Assembly (NCBI RefSeq): GCF_002632585.1
Contig: NZ_NIBV01000002.1
Span: forward strand, 1,038,613 to 1,102,612
Direction of reading: 5' to 3'
From: Xenorhabdus szentirmaii DSM 16338
GTDB taxonomy: Bacteria > Pseudomonadota > Gammaproteobacteria > Enterobacterales > Enterobacteriaceae
DNA length: 64,000 nt
This document shows, one piece after another, positions 17,477 to 27,207 of this stretch. A program made the position numbers and the translations under genes. The notes under the pieces were generated by a model. It saw nothing but the letters and a program-made list of their open reading frames with translations, had not been told where the DNA came from and searched no databases. Within the stretch, counting starts at the first letter, position 1. Every line of letters begins with the position of its first letter.

Positions 17477-17501
17477 AGCCGGCGGAAAGCCGGCTTTTTT
17501 T
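17477..17501 (+). terminator. Rho-independent terminator after upp
   Basis: Stem AGCCGGC (17477-17483) / GCCGGCT (17489-17495), loop GGAAA, followed by a run of T. It lies inside the upp-uraA unit and probably attenuates rather than fully separates the genes. Confidence 0.9.
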
Positions 17502-17536
17502 GGTTTCTAGCAAGATGATACAAGAGGATATCAAGA

Positions 17537-18850
17537 ATGACCCGTCGGACTATTGGGGTAGATGAGCGCCCGCCTTTGGCACAGACTATTCCATTAAGTT
17601 TACAACATCTATTTGCCATGTTTGGGGCAACCGTCTTGGTTCCCGTTTTATTTCAGGTCAATCCCGCCACGATTTTGTTGTTTAATGGTATTGGAACTTT
17701 GTTGTATCTGGTGATTTGCAAAGGAAGAATTCCGGCCTATCTGGGATCGAGTTTTGCTTTTATTTCACCTGTACTGATGCTGTTGCCTTTGGGATATGAA
17801 TTGGCATTGGGTGGATTTATTGTCTGCGGTTTGTTGTTCTGTCTGGTTTCCCTGATTGTTAAATACGCAGGAAGGGGATGGATTAATGTCATGTTCCCCC
17901 CCGCAGCGATGGGCGCTATTGTTGCGGTGATTGGTTTGGAGTTGGCTGGCACTGCGGCTGATATGGCGGGTTTACGCCCGGCAGCCGGCACTGCAGTCAA
18001 CATGACTAACCTGACGATATCGATGGTGACACTGGCGGTAACGATTTTGGGTTCGGTCGTATTTCGTGGTTTTCTGGCGATTATCCCGATTCTGATTGGG
18101 GTGTTGGCCGGTTATGCGTTGTCATTATTTCTGGGGGTTGTCAACTTTGCCCCCGTCTATGCCGCGCCGTGGTTTGCATTGCCGACGTTTTATACACCAC
18201 GTTTTGAGTGGTTTGCCATAATGACTATCTTGCCGGCAGCGCTGGTGGTGATTGCAGAACATGTGGGGCACTTGGTGGTGACTGCCAACATAGTCCAGAA
18301 GGATTTGCTGAAAAACCCCGGCCTGCATCGTTCAATGTTTGCAAATGGTCTATCAACGATGTTTTCCGGTTTCTTTGGTTCAACACCCAACACGACTTAC
18401 GGTGAGAACATTGGCGTTATGGCACTGACCCGGGTGTATAGCACATGGGTTATTGGCGGTGCAGCAATTATTGCAATATTGCTTTCTTGTGTGGGTAAAC
18501 TGGCTGTGGCCATTCAGATCATTCCAACTCCGGTCATGGGCGGTGTTTCTCTGTTGCTGTACGGCGTGATTGGTGTATCAGGCATTCGCGTTTTGATTGA
18601 CTCTAAAGTGGATTACAGCAAAGCACAAAATTTGATCCTGACTTCTGTCATTTTGATTATTGGCATCAGTGGGGCAGAAATCAAAATCGGCGCAGCGGAA
18701 TTAAAAGGTATGGCACTGGCAACGGTCGTCGGTGTGGGTTTGAGCCTGATTTTCAGGTTGATTGATCTCATTCGCCCGGATGAGCCTTATATCCGTACAT
18801 CGGTGGAATCACTTGATGGTGATAAGAAAATGAATGAAGCCATAAAATAA
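17537..18850 (+). CDS. uraA: Uracil:proton symporter
   Basis: A 437-aa inner-membrane NCS2 permease that imports uracil for Upp. The N-terminus (PPLAQTIPLSLQHLFAMFGAT), the GSSFAFISP segment and the IAEHVGHLVV helix (the Glu and His that bind uracil/proton in UraA) are all present, with about 14 hydrophobic segments. It lies 67 bp after upp. A weak stem (AAGAGTT/AACTCTT, 18874-18894) follows the stop without a clear T-run. Confidence 0.97.
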   Translation: MTRRTIGVDERPPLAQTIPLSLQHLFAMFGATVLVPVLFQVNPATILLFNGIGTLLYLVICKGRIPAYLGSSFAFISPVLMLLPLGYELALGGFIVCGLLFCLVSLIVKYAGRGWINVMFPPAAMGAIVAVIGLELAGTAADMAGLRPAAGTAVNMTNLTISMVTLAVTILGSVVFRGFLAIIPILIGVLAGYALSLFLGVVNFAPVYAAPWFALPTFYTPRFEWFAIMTILPAALVVIAEHVGHLVVTANIVQKDLLKNPGLHRSMFANGLSTMFSGFFGSTPNTTYGENIGVMALTRVYSTWVIGGAAIIAILLSCVGKLAVAIQIIPTPVMGGVSLLLYGVIGVSGIRVLIDSKVDYSKAQNLILTSVILIIGISGAEIKIGAAELKGMALATVVGVGLSLIFRLIDLIRPDEPYIRTSVESLDGDKKMNEAIK

Positions 18851-19484
18851 TCTTATATTGGCTTTTTACGAGGAAGAGTTTGCAATGAACTCTTTCTCTT
18901 ATCATTTATTTAATGACTGGCAATGACTGACCATAATAACCAGTGAGTCCGGTATGTTACACGAGTATAAATTCATTTTGAGTATTGATTAATATACAGT
19001 CAGTGAGCGTTTAACATCAATATTAGAAATATTTCTAATTTTAAACAGAATGTGAATTTAATTTTCAGGCAGTTTGTTTTCATCCACATAATCAATGTCG
19101 TTGTTCCATAATGTAATTTATTATGACACTCATGATTAAGCTTACTTTGTGCCTTCCTTATCATACAGTGTAATATATTTAATATTAACATTATTATTTT
19201 TCATGAAACGAAAATGATTATTTAATCATTGGGTTATCTTATTTTTTGTGTATTTTTGCATAATCGATAAACGATACTGTATTGTGAAAAGAGTAATATG
19301 AATAACGTGGATTTTTATCAAGACCCTGAAAAATTCTTCAATATCTAATTGGTTGTAAATCATCCATTTTGAGGCTGTCGGGCCAATAATTCCTCTTTGT
19401 TTTAAATAAAGCATTCGTTTCATTTATAGTAACTTTTTGTGGTAGACTTAGTACCGTTCGTTATCCATTCTGTTTGAGGTGCTT
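18851..19484. other. AT-rich uraA-hda spacer without a supported gene
   Basis: About 630 bp. In E. coli uraA and hda are close together; here they are separated by very AT-rich DNA. Short minus-strand frames (19000-19191, 19226-19423) have no recognisable family and poor start contexts. The promoter of hda must lie near the right end (a GGTAGACTTAGTACC stretch around 19441), but I cannot assign it firmly. Confidence 0.5.
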
Positions 19485-20186
19485 CTGAATACACCGTCAC
19501 AGCTTTCGTTGCCATTATATTTGCCCGATGATGAAACTTTTGCCAGTTTCTTTGCAGGTGAGAATACTTCCTTATTGGCTGCAATAAAATTGGCCATTAG
19601 TCAGTCACATGGCAGTTATATCTATTTTTGGTCCCGCGATGGTGGGGGCAAGAGCCATTTGCTTCATGCAGCTTGTACTGAGCTGTCCCAACAAGAAGAA
19701 GCGGTGGGATATGTACCGTTGGATAAACGTGCCTATTTTGTTCCTGAAGTTCTTGATGGCATGGAACATTTATCATTGGTGTGCATCGATAACATTGAGT
19801 GTATTGCTGGTGATCAGGAGTGGGAAATGGCGATTTTCAACCTCTATAACCGGATTGTCGAAATTGGCCAGACGTGCCTTTTGATCACAGGCGATCGTCC
19901 TCCGCGGCAAATTAACCTGACATTGCCGGATCTGGCATCTCGTCTGGATTGGGGGCAGATTTACAAATTACAGCCTTTATCCGATGAGGAAAAAATTCAG
20001 GCATTGCAACTGAGAGCAAAATTAAGGGGTTTTGAATTACCCGAAGATGTCGGGCGCTTTGTATTAAAACGGCTTGATAGGGAAATGCAAACACTGTTTA
20101 AAACGCTGGATGAGCTTGATAGGGCTTCTATTGTGGCGCAGCGAAAACTGACTATCCCCTTTGTGAAAGATATCCTTGAGCTTTGA
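19485..20186 (+). CDS. hda: DnaA regulatory inactivator Hda
   Basis: An AAA+ DnaA homologue of 233 aa that, with the DNA-loaded sliding clamp, stimulates ATP hydrolysis by DnaA (RIDA) and prevents over-initiation. Clamp-binding motif QLSLPLY at the N-terminus, degenerate Walker A ([12 protein letters not shown]), Walker B-like [10 protein letters not shown], sensor/arginine-finger region [12 protein letters not shown]. There is no ATG at the 5' end. GTG 19479 overlaps the Shine-Dalgarno TTGAGG, whereas CTG 19485 is five bases after it and matches the rare CUG start reported for E. coli hda. The CTG start is therefore preferred. Confidence 0.95.
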   Translation: MNTPSQLSLPLYLPDDETFASFFAGENTSLLAAIKLAISQSHGSYIYFWSRDGGGKSHLLHAACTELSQQEEAVGYVPLDKRAYFVPEVLDGMEHLSLVCIDNIECIAGDQEWEMAIFNLYNRIVEIGQTCLLITGDRPPRQINLTLPDLASRLDWGQIYKLQPLSDEEKIQALQLRAKLRGFELPEDVGRFVLKRLDREMQTLFKTLDELDRASIVAQRKLTIPFVKDILEL

Positions 20187-20311
20187 ACCCAGAAGCTTTG
20201 GGTCCAGAAAGTGGGACAGGACGGCTTTATATGACTGGCCTTTCAGCTCCTCACCTTTCACATTGCAGCTTTGTAGATTACACCACATCCTGGCGTCTAT
20301 GGGTTGGTAAC

Positions 20312-20350
20312 AAAAAAGTGATAGAGGTCATGCAGCCCTATCACTTTTTT
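20312..20350. terminator. Bidirectional terminator between hda and yfgD
   Basis: AAAAAAGTGATAG (20312-20324) pairs with CTATCACTTTTTT (20338-20350). It gives U-tracts in both directions for the converging hda and yfgD genes. Confidence 0.9.
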
Positions 20351-20383
20351 TGTTTGATTTTGTCGGTGAGAGGTGATGGATAA

Positions 20384-20740
20384 TTAAGCCAGAATCTCTT
20401 TAACTTGCTCAGGAGGGCGGCCTATGCGAGCTTTATCACCAACAACGACAATCGGGCGCTCTATCAATTTAGGATTCTCGGCCATAGCATTGAGCAATGC
20501 TTCTTGGGATAGTGAATCATCACCGAGATTTAATTGTGCATACAATTCTTCTTTCGTTCGCATTAATTGACGCGCATCGTGGAAACCGAGTTTTTGCAAT
20601 AATACTGCGAGCTGTTCCGCTGTCGGCGGTGTTTCAAGATAATGAATGATTTCCGGTGTGATGCCTAGCTCTTCAACCAGTTTGAGCGTTTCACGGCTTT
20701 TTGAGCATCGGGGATTGTGATAGAAAGTAACTTGTTGCAT
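20384..20740 (-). CDS. yfgD: ArsC-family reductase YfgD
   Basis: A 118-aa thioredoxin-fold protein of the arsenate reductase (ArsC) family: FYHNPRCSKSRETL carries the redox Cys, and the C-terminal ERPIVVVGDKARIGRPPEQV is typical. ATG 20740 is chosen because GAGGG lies eight bases upstream and homologues begin there. The gene follows bepA at once (stop at 20755), as in E. coli. No arsenic genes are nearby, so arsenate as physiological substrate is not implied. Confidence 0.9.
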   Translation of the reverse strand: MQQVTFYHNPRCSKSRETLKLVEELGITPEIIHYLETPPTAEQLAVLLQKLGFHDARQLMRTKEELYAQLNLGDDSLSQEALLNAMAENPKLIERPIVVVGDKARIGRPPEQVKEILA

Positions 20741-20754
20741 GTAAAGATCCCTCA

Positions 20755-22215
20755 TTATTTATATTGGCTGTAATTTTGTTGTAGCTGTCGTAATTGATCT
20801 ATACGCGCATCATACCGCCTTTGGTCATAGCTACCCAATTTTACTAATTTGCTGGCCTTGCTGAGATAATCTATGGCCATGTCAAACTCACCTTGTAAAG
20901 CGACAATTTCTGCATAGGCTGCCCACTCTTCGTGGCGTTTTCCTTGTTTTCCCGCGGCTTCTGTCAATAGTGTCCAGCCATTGAGATCTTCAGGGTGATT
21001 GAAGGTATACCGGAACAAGAGTTGTGAGGCTTGCGGATATTGTTTTGACTGAATATAAGCGTTTGCGAGATTGATTTGCAATATAGGGTTATTTTTGAAT
21101 TTATTGAGTGCATTCTGCAATCGGGAAATCGCATTAGTATACTGTTTTTGCTCGATATCAATATCGGTCATTGCATCAATGAACCAAAGGTTATCCGGAT
21201 GTTTCTCAAACAATGGAGACAGGATTTTTCTCGCTTCAGCGTATTTTTTATCCTGAAGAAGTAAAATAGTGTGTCCATAGGCGGCAGCGAGTTGTTCTTT
21301 CGCGGTTCCTTGGCTGTATTTATCCAATAATTGGTTAATATAAAGGCCCTGTTCGTTCGAAAACATGGTCAGGATACGAACACGGGCGAACAGGAAATCT
21401 TGGGACTCCGGAGTGGCCTTGGCCGGGTATTGATTGGCCCTGTTGCGGGCATCCGCTAAACGGCTGTCAGGTAGGGGGTGCGTATAAAGTATTTCAGGCA
21501 GCTTCGAACTATAACGATATTGGTCTGCCATAATTTGCATGAAATTCGGCATTCCCTGTGGGTCAAATCCTGCCCGGCTGAGCGTTTGCATACCAATGCG
21601 ATCAGCTTCTTGTTCATTTGATTGGGTAAAACTGATGAAACCTTGCTTAACGCCTGCAATAGTCCCGCTTAGTGCCGCCATGCCCGCTTGTGGGCTTGCC
21701 ATCATGAGCAGGATAGATCCCAGTGCCCCAGCCCAGGCCAATGGGCTTTTACGCTGTTGATCTTCCATCAAACGCGCTAGATGCCGCTGTGTCACATGGG
21801 AAATTTCATGGGCCATAACAGAGGCCAGTTCACTTTCATTGTGGCTGTAGCGAAAAAGGGCTGAGTGAAGGACAACGTTGCCTCCAAAAAATGCATAAGC
21901 ATTAATACTCGGATTATTAATCAAATAAAAATGAAAGGGCGTTTTTACGGAATCAGCATGATTGACTAATTTTTGCCCTAATTGATTAATGTATTGTGTT
22001 AATAATGGGTCATAGATGAGTGGCGCTTGAGCACGTATCGAACGAAGATATAAGTCACCCATTGCCATTTCTTGATTAATGCTGAGAGTTGCCCCTGCTG
22101 TCGTGCCGATATCAGGCAACAAATCTTCAGTCGGCGCGGCAAAAACAGGTGGGTTTCCCAATAATAATAGGCTGGTTAATACTGCTATCAGAGATTTTTG
22201 GGCCAGATTTTTCAT
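20755..22215 (-). CDS. bepA: Beta-barrel assembly-enhancing protease BepA
   Basis: A 486-aa periplasmic M48 metalloprotease that assists LptD maturation and degrades stalled outer-membrane proteins. Signal peptide (about 1-26, ending VFA), zinc motif HEISH (136-140) with the third ligand in NEQEADRIG, and a C-terminal TPR domain (about 300-486). The frame extends 35 codons upstream, but the Met at 22215 starts the signal peptide. The start region overlaps neither neighbour; perM diverges from it with about 160 bp between. Confidence 0.95.
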   Translation of the reverse strand: MKNLAQKSLIAVLTSLLLLGNPPVFAAPTEDLLPDIGTTAGATLSINQEMAMGDLYLRSIRAQAPLIYDPLLTQYINQLGQKLVNHADSVKTPFHFYLINNPSINAYAFFGGNVVLHSALFRYSHNESELASVMAHEISHVTQRHLARLMEDQQRKSPLAWAGALGSILLMMASPQAGMAALSGTIAGVKQGFISFTQSNEQEADRIGMQTLSRAGFDPQGMPNFMQIMADQYRYSSKLPEILYTHPLPDSRLADARNRANQYPAKATPESQDFLFARVRILTMFSNEQGLYINQLLDKYSQGTAKEQLAAAYGHTILLLQDKKYAEARKILSPLFEKHPDNLWFIDAMTDIDIEQKQYTNAISRLQNALNKFKNNPILQINLANAYIQSKQYPQASQLLFRYTFNHPEDLNGWTLLTEAAGKQGKRHEEWAAYAEIVALQGEFDMAIDYLSKASKLVKLGSYDQRRYDARIDQLRQLQQNYSQYK

Positions 22216-22376
22216 AAGGCGATTCTCATACAAACAATCCTCGTAAAACAATATGCACCATTTGGCTACCAATTTCATTAATACGTGTATGATAGCAGAG
22301 GGTGACTTAAAATTTGTCAATCTTAAAAGTTTTAGTAAAAATAAGCATAGAGTGCCGCGGTCAAGGAGCTGTATTT

Positions 22377-23441
22377 ATGTTGGATATGATTATGCAATGG
22401 TATCGCCGCCGTTTCACCGATCCTCAAGTTGTTGCTTTATTGGTTATTTTATTGGTCGGATTTGGGATAATCTATTTTTTCAATGGAATTTTGGCACCTG
22501 TTCTTGTGGCGGTTGTGCTGGCCTATTTGCTGGAATGGCCAACGTTTCAATTGGAAAAGTTAGGTTGCAGCCGCACACTTTCAGTTTTGATTGTATTAAC
22601 TATTTTTATGGGAATTAGTGCATTGATTATCCTGATTGTCGCCCCGACTGTCTGGCAACAGGGATTAAACTTGTTTTCTGATCTCCCCAATATGCTTAAT
22701 CGTTTTAACGAATATGCCCATACTTTACCTTCCCGTTATCCTGCTCTGGTTGATGCGGGCATCATTGACATGATAGCAGACAATTTACGCAGCAAACTTT
22801 CCCTGGCGGGTGAGTCGGTTTTTAAGTTTTCAGTCGCTTCTCTGATTGGTTTACTGACACTCGCGATTTATCTCATTCTTGTCCCTTTGATGGTCTTTTT
22901 TCTGTTGAAAGATAAAAAGCAAATGGTCGTGGCGTTACAGCATATATTGCCGCGTAACTACGGATTGGCCGGAAAAGTATGGAGTGAAATGAACCAACAA
23001 ATTACTAACTATATCCGAGGTAAGGTCACGGAAATGGTTATTTTGACGGTATGTACGTATGCGGTATTTGCTTTATTCGGGCTGCGCTATTCTTTGCTGC
23101 TTTCAGTCTTGGTTGGTTTATCCGTGCTCATTCCTTATATCGGTACTGTTCTTGTCACTATTCCCGTCATTACTGTGGCGTTGTTTCAATGGGGAATTGG
23201 GGCTGATTTTTGGACATTATTCATCGCATATTTAGTTGTGCAAGGATTGGATGGCAACATCCTTGTGCCGATTTTGTTCTCAGAAGCCGTTAATCTTCAT
23301 CCGCTTATTATTATCCTCTCAATCATTATTTTTGGCGGACTGTGGGGATTTTGGGGTGTGTTTTTTGCTATTCCACTCGCAACCTTAATTAAGGCGGTCA
23401 TCCATGTCTGGCCGGAAGAAAACGTTCAGGATGGCGTGTGA
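22377..23441 (+). CDS. perM: AI-2E family membrane protein PerM
   Basis: A 354-aa inner-membrane protein of the AI-2E transporter family (E. coli YfgO/PerM). It begins MLDMIMQWYRRRFTDP, has about eight hydrophobic segments and ends with the conserved NLHPLIIILSIIIFGGLWGF block. ATG 22377 has AGGAG about eight bases upstream; the 21 codons before it have no counterpart in homologues. Substrate unknown; the divergent pairing with bepA is conserved in enterobacteria. Confidence 0.93.
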   Translation: MLDMIMQWYRRRFTDPQVVALLVILLVGFGIIYFFNGILAPVLVAVVLAYLLEWPTFQLEKLGCSRTLSVLIVLTIFMGISALIILIVAPTVWQQGLNLFSDLPNMLNRFNEYAHTLPSRYPALVDAGIIDMIADNLRSKLSLAGESVFKFSVASLIGLLTLAIYLILVPLMVFFLLKDKKQMVVALQHILPRNYGLAGKVWSEMNQQITNYIRGKVTEMVILTVCTYAVFALFGLRYSLLLSVLVGLSVLIPYIGTVLVTIPVITVALFQWGIGADFWTLFIAYLVVQGLDGNILVPILFSEAVNLHPLIIILSIIIFGGLWGFWGVFFAIPLATLIKAVIHVWPEENVQDGV

Positions 23442-23539
23442 ATATAACAACTATCAATATAGCAGAGAGATAAAAGAGGAATATTGAAGGTCATTTCATT
23501 CTGAAAATAATAAAAAGTCAAAATAGAGGAAGATATAAG

Positions 23540-24586
23540 ATGCGGTCGCTGTTAAGTATTGCACTTTGTATGCTTGTGGGATGGGGAGGATCACTGCTGG
23601 GATTGCCGCTGACTTATATGTTCGGGGCAATTGCCGCTATGATTATTGCGCATCGGCTTAAGGTTGATGTCAGCATACCCAAGCATAGCCTTACCATTGT
23701 CCAGATTGTGTTGGGCAGTTCAGTGGGGCTAATGGTCAAGGGGCTGCAAGGAGAGGCCGCACAGGATATTTTATTACTTCTTCCTTCATTGTTAATTTGT
23801 CTGGGGCTGCAATTCGGAATTGGTTATTTATGGTTTAATCGCAAATTAGGCTGGAGCCGTGAAGAATCGATGCTGGGTGCGGTTCCCGGGGCAATGGCAG
23901 CGGTTTTGGCAATCAGTGAACATACACAGACTCCCCCTCAAAAAGTCGTGATATCCCATGCTATCCGCTTGGTGATATTAATCATTATCGCTGGTGTCAT
24001 AACCGGTTTGAATCCACCTCCGGCGACAGAACATGTGCCATATTCTGATGAGCTGAATGTCCATATATTCAGCTTTGCGACACTGGGTATGGTTGGTTGG
24101 TTACTGTTGATTGCCGCTGGTGGATACTTTTCGGGGCGTTTGCTGGAGCGCATGCATGTTCCGGCGCCTTATATGCTGACTTCATTGGTTGTAGCAATAT
24201 CAATGCATTATCTGACGGACAGGATGTTGACTGTACCGGATTTCCTCAGCTTTTTATCCATGACATTGATTGGCATGCGCATAGGCAGATATTTTACGGC
24301 TTTTTCTATTTCTATGCTGATCCAGAATATCTGGGCTTCCGTACAGGCTGTCTTTGTCAGTATGCTGGTAACCGTCTTGGTTGCGTTGGTGACGGCCCAC
24401 ATCATGGGATATCCGGTTGATTTGCTGATTCTGGCCTGGGCGCCCGGCAGCATGGAAGCCATGCTATTTGCGGCAATGGCAATGAAAGTCAACGTGGGAA
24501 TTATCATGTCAAGTCATATCATACGCATGATACTTCTCCATGCGATTCCGGCTGTCGCTTTATTTTTTCGCCGGCGAAAACAGTGA
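23540..24586 (+). CDS. AbrB-family (PF05145) membrane protein
   Basis: A 348-aa, very hydrophobic protein with two similar halves, each with GxPLTYMFGA- or PAPYMLTSL-type segments followed by long helices. It matches the AbrB / ammonia monooxygenase-like membrane family (E. coli AbrB). Function is not established. The start has AGGAAG 8 bases upstream. It stands alone between perM and the converging bcp. Confidence 0.8.
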   Translation: MRSLLSIALCMLVGWGGSLLGLPLTYMFGAIAAMIIAHRLKVDVSIPKHSLTIVQIVLGSSVGLMVKGLQGEAAQDILLLLPSLLICLGLQFGIGYLWFNRKLGWSREESMLGAVPGAMAAVLAISEHTQTPPQKVVISHAIRLVILIIIAGVITGLNPPPATEHVPYSDELNVHIFSFATLGMVGWLLLIAAGGYFSGRLLERMHVPAPYMLTSLVVAISMHYLTDRMLTVPDFLSFLSMTLIGMRIGRYFTAFSISMLIQNIWASVQAVFVSMLVTVLVALVTAHIMGYPVDLLILAWAPGSMEAMLFAAMAMKVNVGIIMSSHIIRMILLHAIPAVALFFRRRKQ

Positions 24587-24596
24587 AATAAAAGGT

Positions 24597-24627
24597 CACT
24601 CCCGTAAGCAAACCGGCTACGGGAGTG
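24597..24627. terminator. Hairpin between converging abrB-like gene and bcp
   Basis: CACTCCCGTA (24597-24606) pairs with TACGGGAGTG (24618-24627). The stem is perfect but no long T-run follows on either side, so termination efficiency is uncertain. Confidence 0.55.
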
Positions 24628-24699
24628 AATGGGATTATCTGGCAATGTGTTTATCATTTTGTTCAAACGGTGGTTTGAACGAAATGAGATATCACTGAA

Positions 24700-25173
24700 T
24701 CATGATGAATGTTGTTTCAGATAATCCAATACAACCTGATGGTGGTCACTGGTCTTGAATTTATCAAAAACGTGTTCAATATTGCCTTGTGGATTAATTA
24801 AGAAGCTGATGCGATGAATACCATCATAAGTTTTACCCATGAATTGCTTTTCCCCCCAAACACCAAACTGCAAAGCAGTCTGATGATCAGCGTCAGAAAG
24901 CAGTATAAAATTCAACATCTCTTTTTCTGAAAAACGGGATAATTTTGTGGGTTCATCGATGCTGATACCCAGAACTTCAATATTGAAGTCTTTCAGATCA
25001 TCCATTGCGTCACGCAATCCACAGGCTTGAATGGTGCAGCCGGGTGTCATTGCCTTGGGATAAAAGTAAACTAAAACACGCTGACCTTTGAAGTCAGATA
25101 AATTAATCGTTTCGCCATCTTGGTCAGGAAGGCTGAATTGAGGTGCCTTATCACCGGCTTTCAATGGGCTCAT
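24700..25173 (-). CDS. bcp: Thioredoxin-dependent thiol peroxidase (bacterioferritin comigratory protein)
   Basis: A 157-aa peroxiredoxin (PrxQ type) that reduces hydroperoxides. PLKAGDKAPQFSLPDQDG is the family N-terminus; the peroxidatic Cys lies in PKAMTPGCTIQACGLRD together with the resolving Cys five residues later. ATG 25173 has GGAG eight bases upstream; the GTG just before it is less likely. In E. coli it is also next to gcvR, as here. Confidence 0.96.
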   Translation of the reverse strand: MSPLKAGDKAPQFSLPDQDGETINLSDFKGQRVLVYFYPKAMTPGCTIQACGLRDAMDDLKDFNIEVLGISIDEPTKLSRFSEKEMLNFILLSDADHQTALQFGVWGEKQFMGKTYDGIHRISFLINPQGNIEHVFDKFKTSDHHQVVLDYLKQHSS

Positions 25174-25493
25174 CACGCATTCTCCGTTTAATCGTTTTTA
25201 GTTAATGATTCGTTGTTAATACTGCATATTCTTGCATCAAAATATCTGTTGTCTTCCAAGTTGCCGCTTTGTTGGAGCGTGCTGCATTTTGAAAGCCAAT
25301 GGATAAAGATAAACTGCATTAACAGCGGTGTTATTTTTGAGGCAAGCAATAAATTCTAAGATTAAGATAGTTAAGCGCGTTCGTAAAGAGCCAGCATGAT
25401 CCACTGATGCTTACCGGAGAAAAGATACCCACCGGCACAGAGTCAATGAGCATTTTCATATGGCGGTAGCCTCCGGCCGGAGGCTGCGTATCC
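25174..25493. other. bcp-gcvR spacer containing a mini-ERIC
   Basis: 320 bp. At 25246-25312 an internally deleted ERIC is visible (CTTCCAAGTTGCCGCTTTGTTGG, i.e. the left end, then a TTTTGAAAGCCAATGGATA end). The rest is unassigned; a short minus frame here overlaps gcvR and is not supported. Confidence 0.5.
25246..25312. repeat. Internally deleted ERIC repeat
   Basis: Both ERIC ends are kept and the middle is missing, giving a unit of about 65 bp very similar in plan to 14342-14402. Confidence 0.65.
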
Positions 25494-26048
25494 TTATTCT
25501 GTTTGCAAATCGCCTTGCACACTGATATTGCCTTGTGCATTAAGTTCTTCACATAAGCGATGGAATGTTTCTTTGAATAGCGTGCCATTATCGTCCAGTG
25601 CATGATGGCCTGTGATCTGAATTTTCAGGCGGGCGTGACTGTTTTTTTCGGCAGGGTGTGTTTTTGATACCAGTTCAGCAATATTGAGGTTCTGAGCTGT
25701 AAACAGACTGGTAAAACGCTCAACAATCCCCGGAGAATCATCGACATCAACTTTTACGGTAATCGTTGAAGGAAATTTAGTTTGAATGCCACACCGTGTG
25801 CGCTTCATGACAATAAGCAGTTCAAGTTCTGCCCCTTTCTGTGGCAGCGTGGATTCGATCAGGGCAATGGCATTCCAACTGCCTGATAACAGCATGATAA
25901 AGGTAAATTCTTCGCCGAACATTGCTAAACGGCTGTCTTCAATATTACAGCCACATGTACTGGCAAGGCGGGTAATGGTGTTGACGATGCCGGGACGATC
26001 TGTTCCGAGAGCGGTGATCACTAAAAAATGTTGTTCTGATGCTGGCAA
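25494..26048 (-). CDS. gcvR: Glycine cleavage system transcriptional repressor
   Basis: A 184-aa regulator with two ACT domains (about 8-80 and 95-175). LVITALGTDRPGIVNTI and VDVDDSPGIVERFTSLF are the two ligand-binding turns. In E. coli GcvR binds GcvA and turns it into a repressor of gcvTHP when glycine is scarce. It lies divergent from dapA, as in E. coli. Confidence 0.94.
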   Translation of the reverse strand: MPASEQHFLVITALGTDRPGIVNTITRLASTCGCNIEDSRLAMFGEEFTFIMLLSGSWNAIALIESTLPQKGAELELLIVMKRTRCGIQTKFPSTITVKVDVDDSPGIVERFTSLFTAQNLNIAELVSKTHPAEKNSHARLKIQITGHHALDDNGTLFKETFHRLCEELNAQGNISVQGDLQTE

Positions 26049-26291
26049 AGTGTTTTTCCTTTAATTGTTATGGGTGATTGTTGTTTGTTTGTGGTTAAAC
26101 ATTAAGAAATGTTCAAGAGAAGGTCAATCGCATTGTTTGGGGGACCCGATTATAATTTCTGTTTAATCGGCTACACTTGGTATTAACAAAATTCATTGAA
26201 ATCGCGTGCTTAAAGAGTTTTCTTCTTTATGACAAGAAAGTACCATGAGTGCCTCATTTGTGGTTTAAGGTTTTACTAAGGGGAAATGGCA

Positions 26292-27191
26292 ATGGTGAGC
26301 GAACATTCAGGTTTTACAGGCAGTATAGTTGCATTGATAACACCAATGGATTCGGCAGGTCAGGTTGATAAAGCCAGCCTGAAAAAATTGGTTGATTATC
26401 ATATCGCCAGTGGTACATCTGCGATTGTGTCTGTCGGAACGACAGGTGAATGCGCGACGCTTAGCCATGATGAGCATATTGATGTCGTACTGACAACACT
26501 GGAATTGGCGGACGGGCGCATTCCGGTGATTGCAGGGACAGGGGCAAATGCCACCGCGGAAGCCATTTCACTGACCCATCATTTCGAAAACACAGGCGTT
26601 GTTGCTTGCCTGTCAGTGACACCCTATTATAATAGACCGTCTCAGGAAGGTTTATACCAGCACTATAAAGCGATAGCCGAGAATACTGGCTTACCACAAA
26701 TTCTGTATAATGTACCGTCTCGTACCGGATGTGATTTACTGCCATCCACTGTCGCTCGCTTGGCGAAATTGAAAAATATTGTTGCAATTAAAGAAGCGAC
26801 AGGGAACTTAAGCCGTGTTAGTCAGATCCAAGAACTGGTTAATGATGAAAATTTCATTCTGCTGAGTGGCGATGATGCAAGTTTTGTCGATTTCATGCAA
26901 CTGGGTGGTAAAGGGGTTATTTCTGTAACAGCAAACGTTGCCGCCGCAGAAATGGCACAAATGTGTAAGTTGGCTGAGCAGGGCGAATTTTTGAAAGCCC
27001 GCAGCCTGAACCACCACCTGATGGAATTGCATCATCAATTATTTGTTGAACCTAGCCCGACGCCAGCCAAGTGGGCTTGCCGTCAACTGGGATTAATTGC
27101 CGATGATACACTGCGTTTACCCATGGTCCCGTTAACGCAGGAAGGGCAGATTTCAGTAGGTAATACCTTGAAAGTGGCTGGATTACTGTAA
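26292..27191 (+). CDS. dapA: 4-hydroxy-tetrahydrodipicolinate synthase
   Basis: A 299-aa TIM-barrel enzyme condensing pyruvate and aspartate semialdehyde (first step of lysine/DAP synthesis). [13 protein letters not shown] opens the barrel, [10 protein letters not shown] binds the substrate carboxylate, [10 protein letters not shown] has the catalytic Tyr and IKEATGN the Schiff-base Lys. AAGGGG is two bases before ATG 26286 but eight before ATG 26292, so the latter is chosen. It heads the dapA-bamC pair. Confidence 0.97.
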   Translation: MVSEHSGFTGSIVALITPMDSAGQVDKASLKKLVDYHIASGTSAIVSVGTTGECATLSHDEHIDVVLTTLELADGRIPVIAGTGANATAEAISLTHHFENTGVVACLSVTPYYNRPSQEGLYQHYKAIAENTGLPQILYNVPSRTGCDLLPSTVARLAKLKNIVAIKEATGNLSRVSQIQELVNDENFILLSGDDASFVDFMQLGGKGVISVTANVAAAEMAQMCKLAEQGEFLKARSLNHHLMELHHQLFVEPSPTPAKWACRQLGLIADDTLRLPMVPLTQEGQISVGNTLKVAGLL

Positions 27192-27207
27192 AATTTAGGG
27201 AATTTTA

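Noticed and set aside
25331-25603. 90-aa minus-strand frame after gcvR
   Set aside because: Overlaps the gcvR 3' end in another frame, with no recognisable domain.
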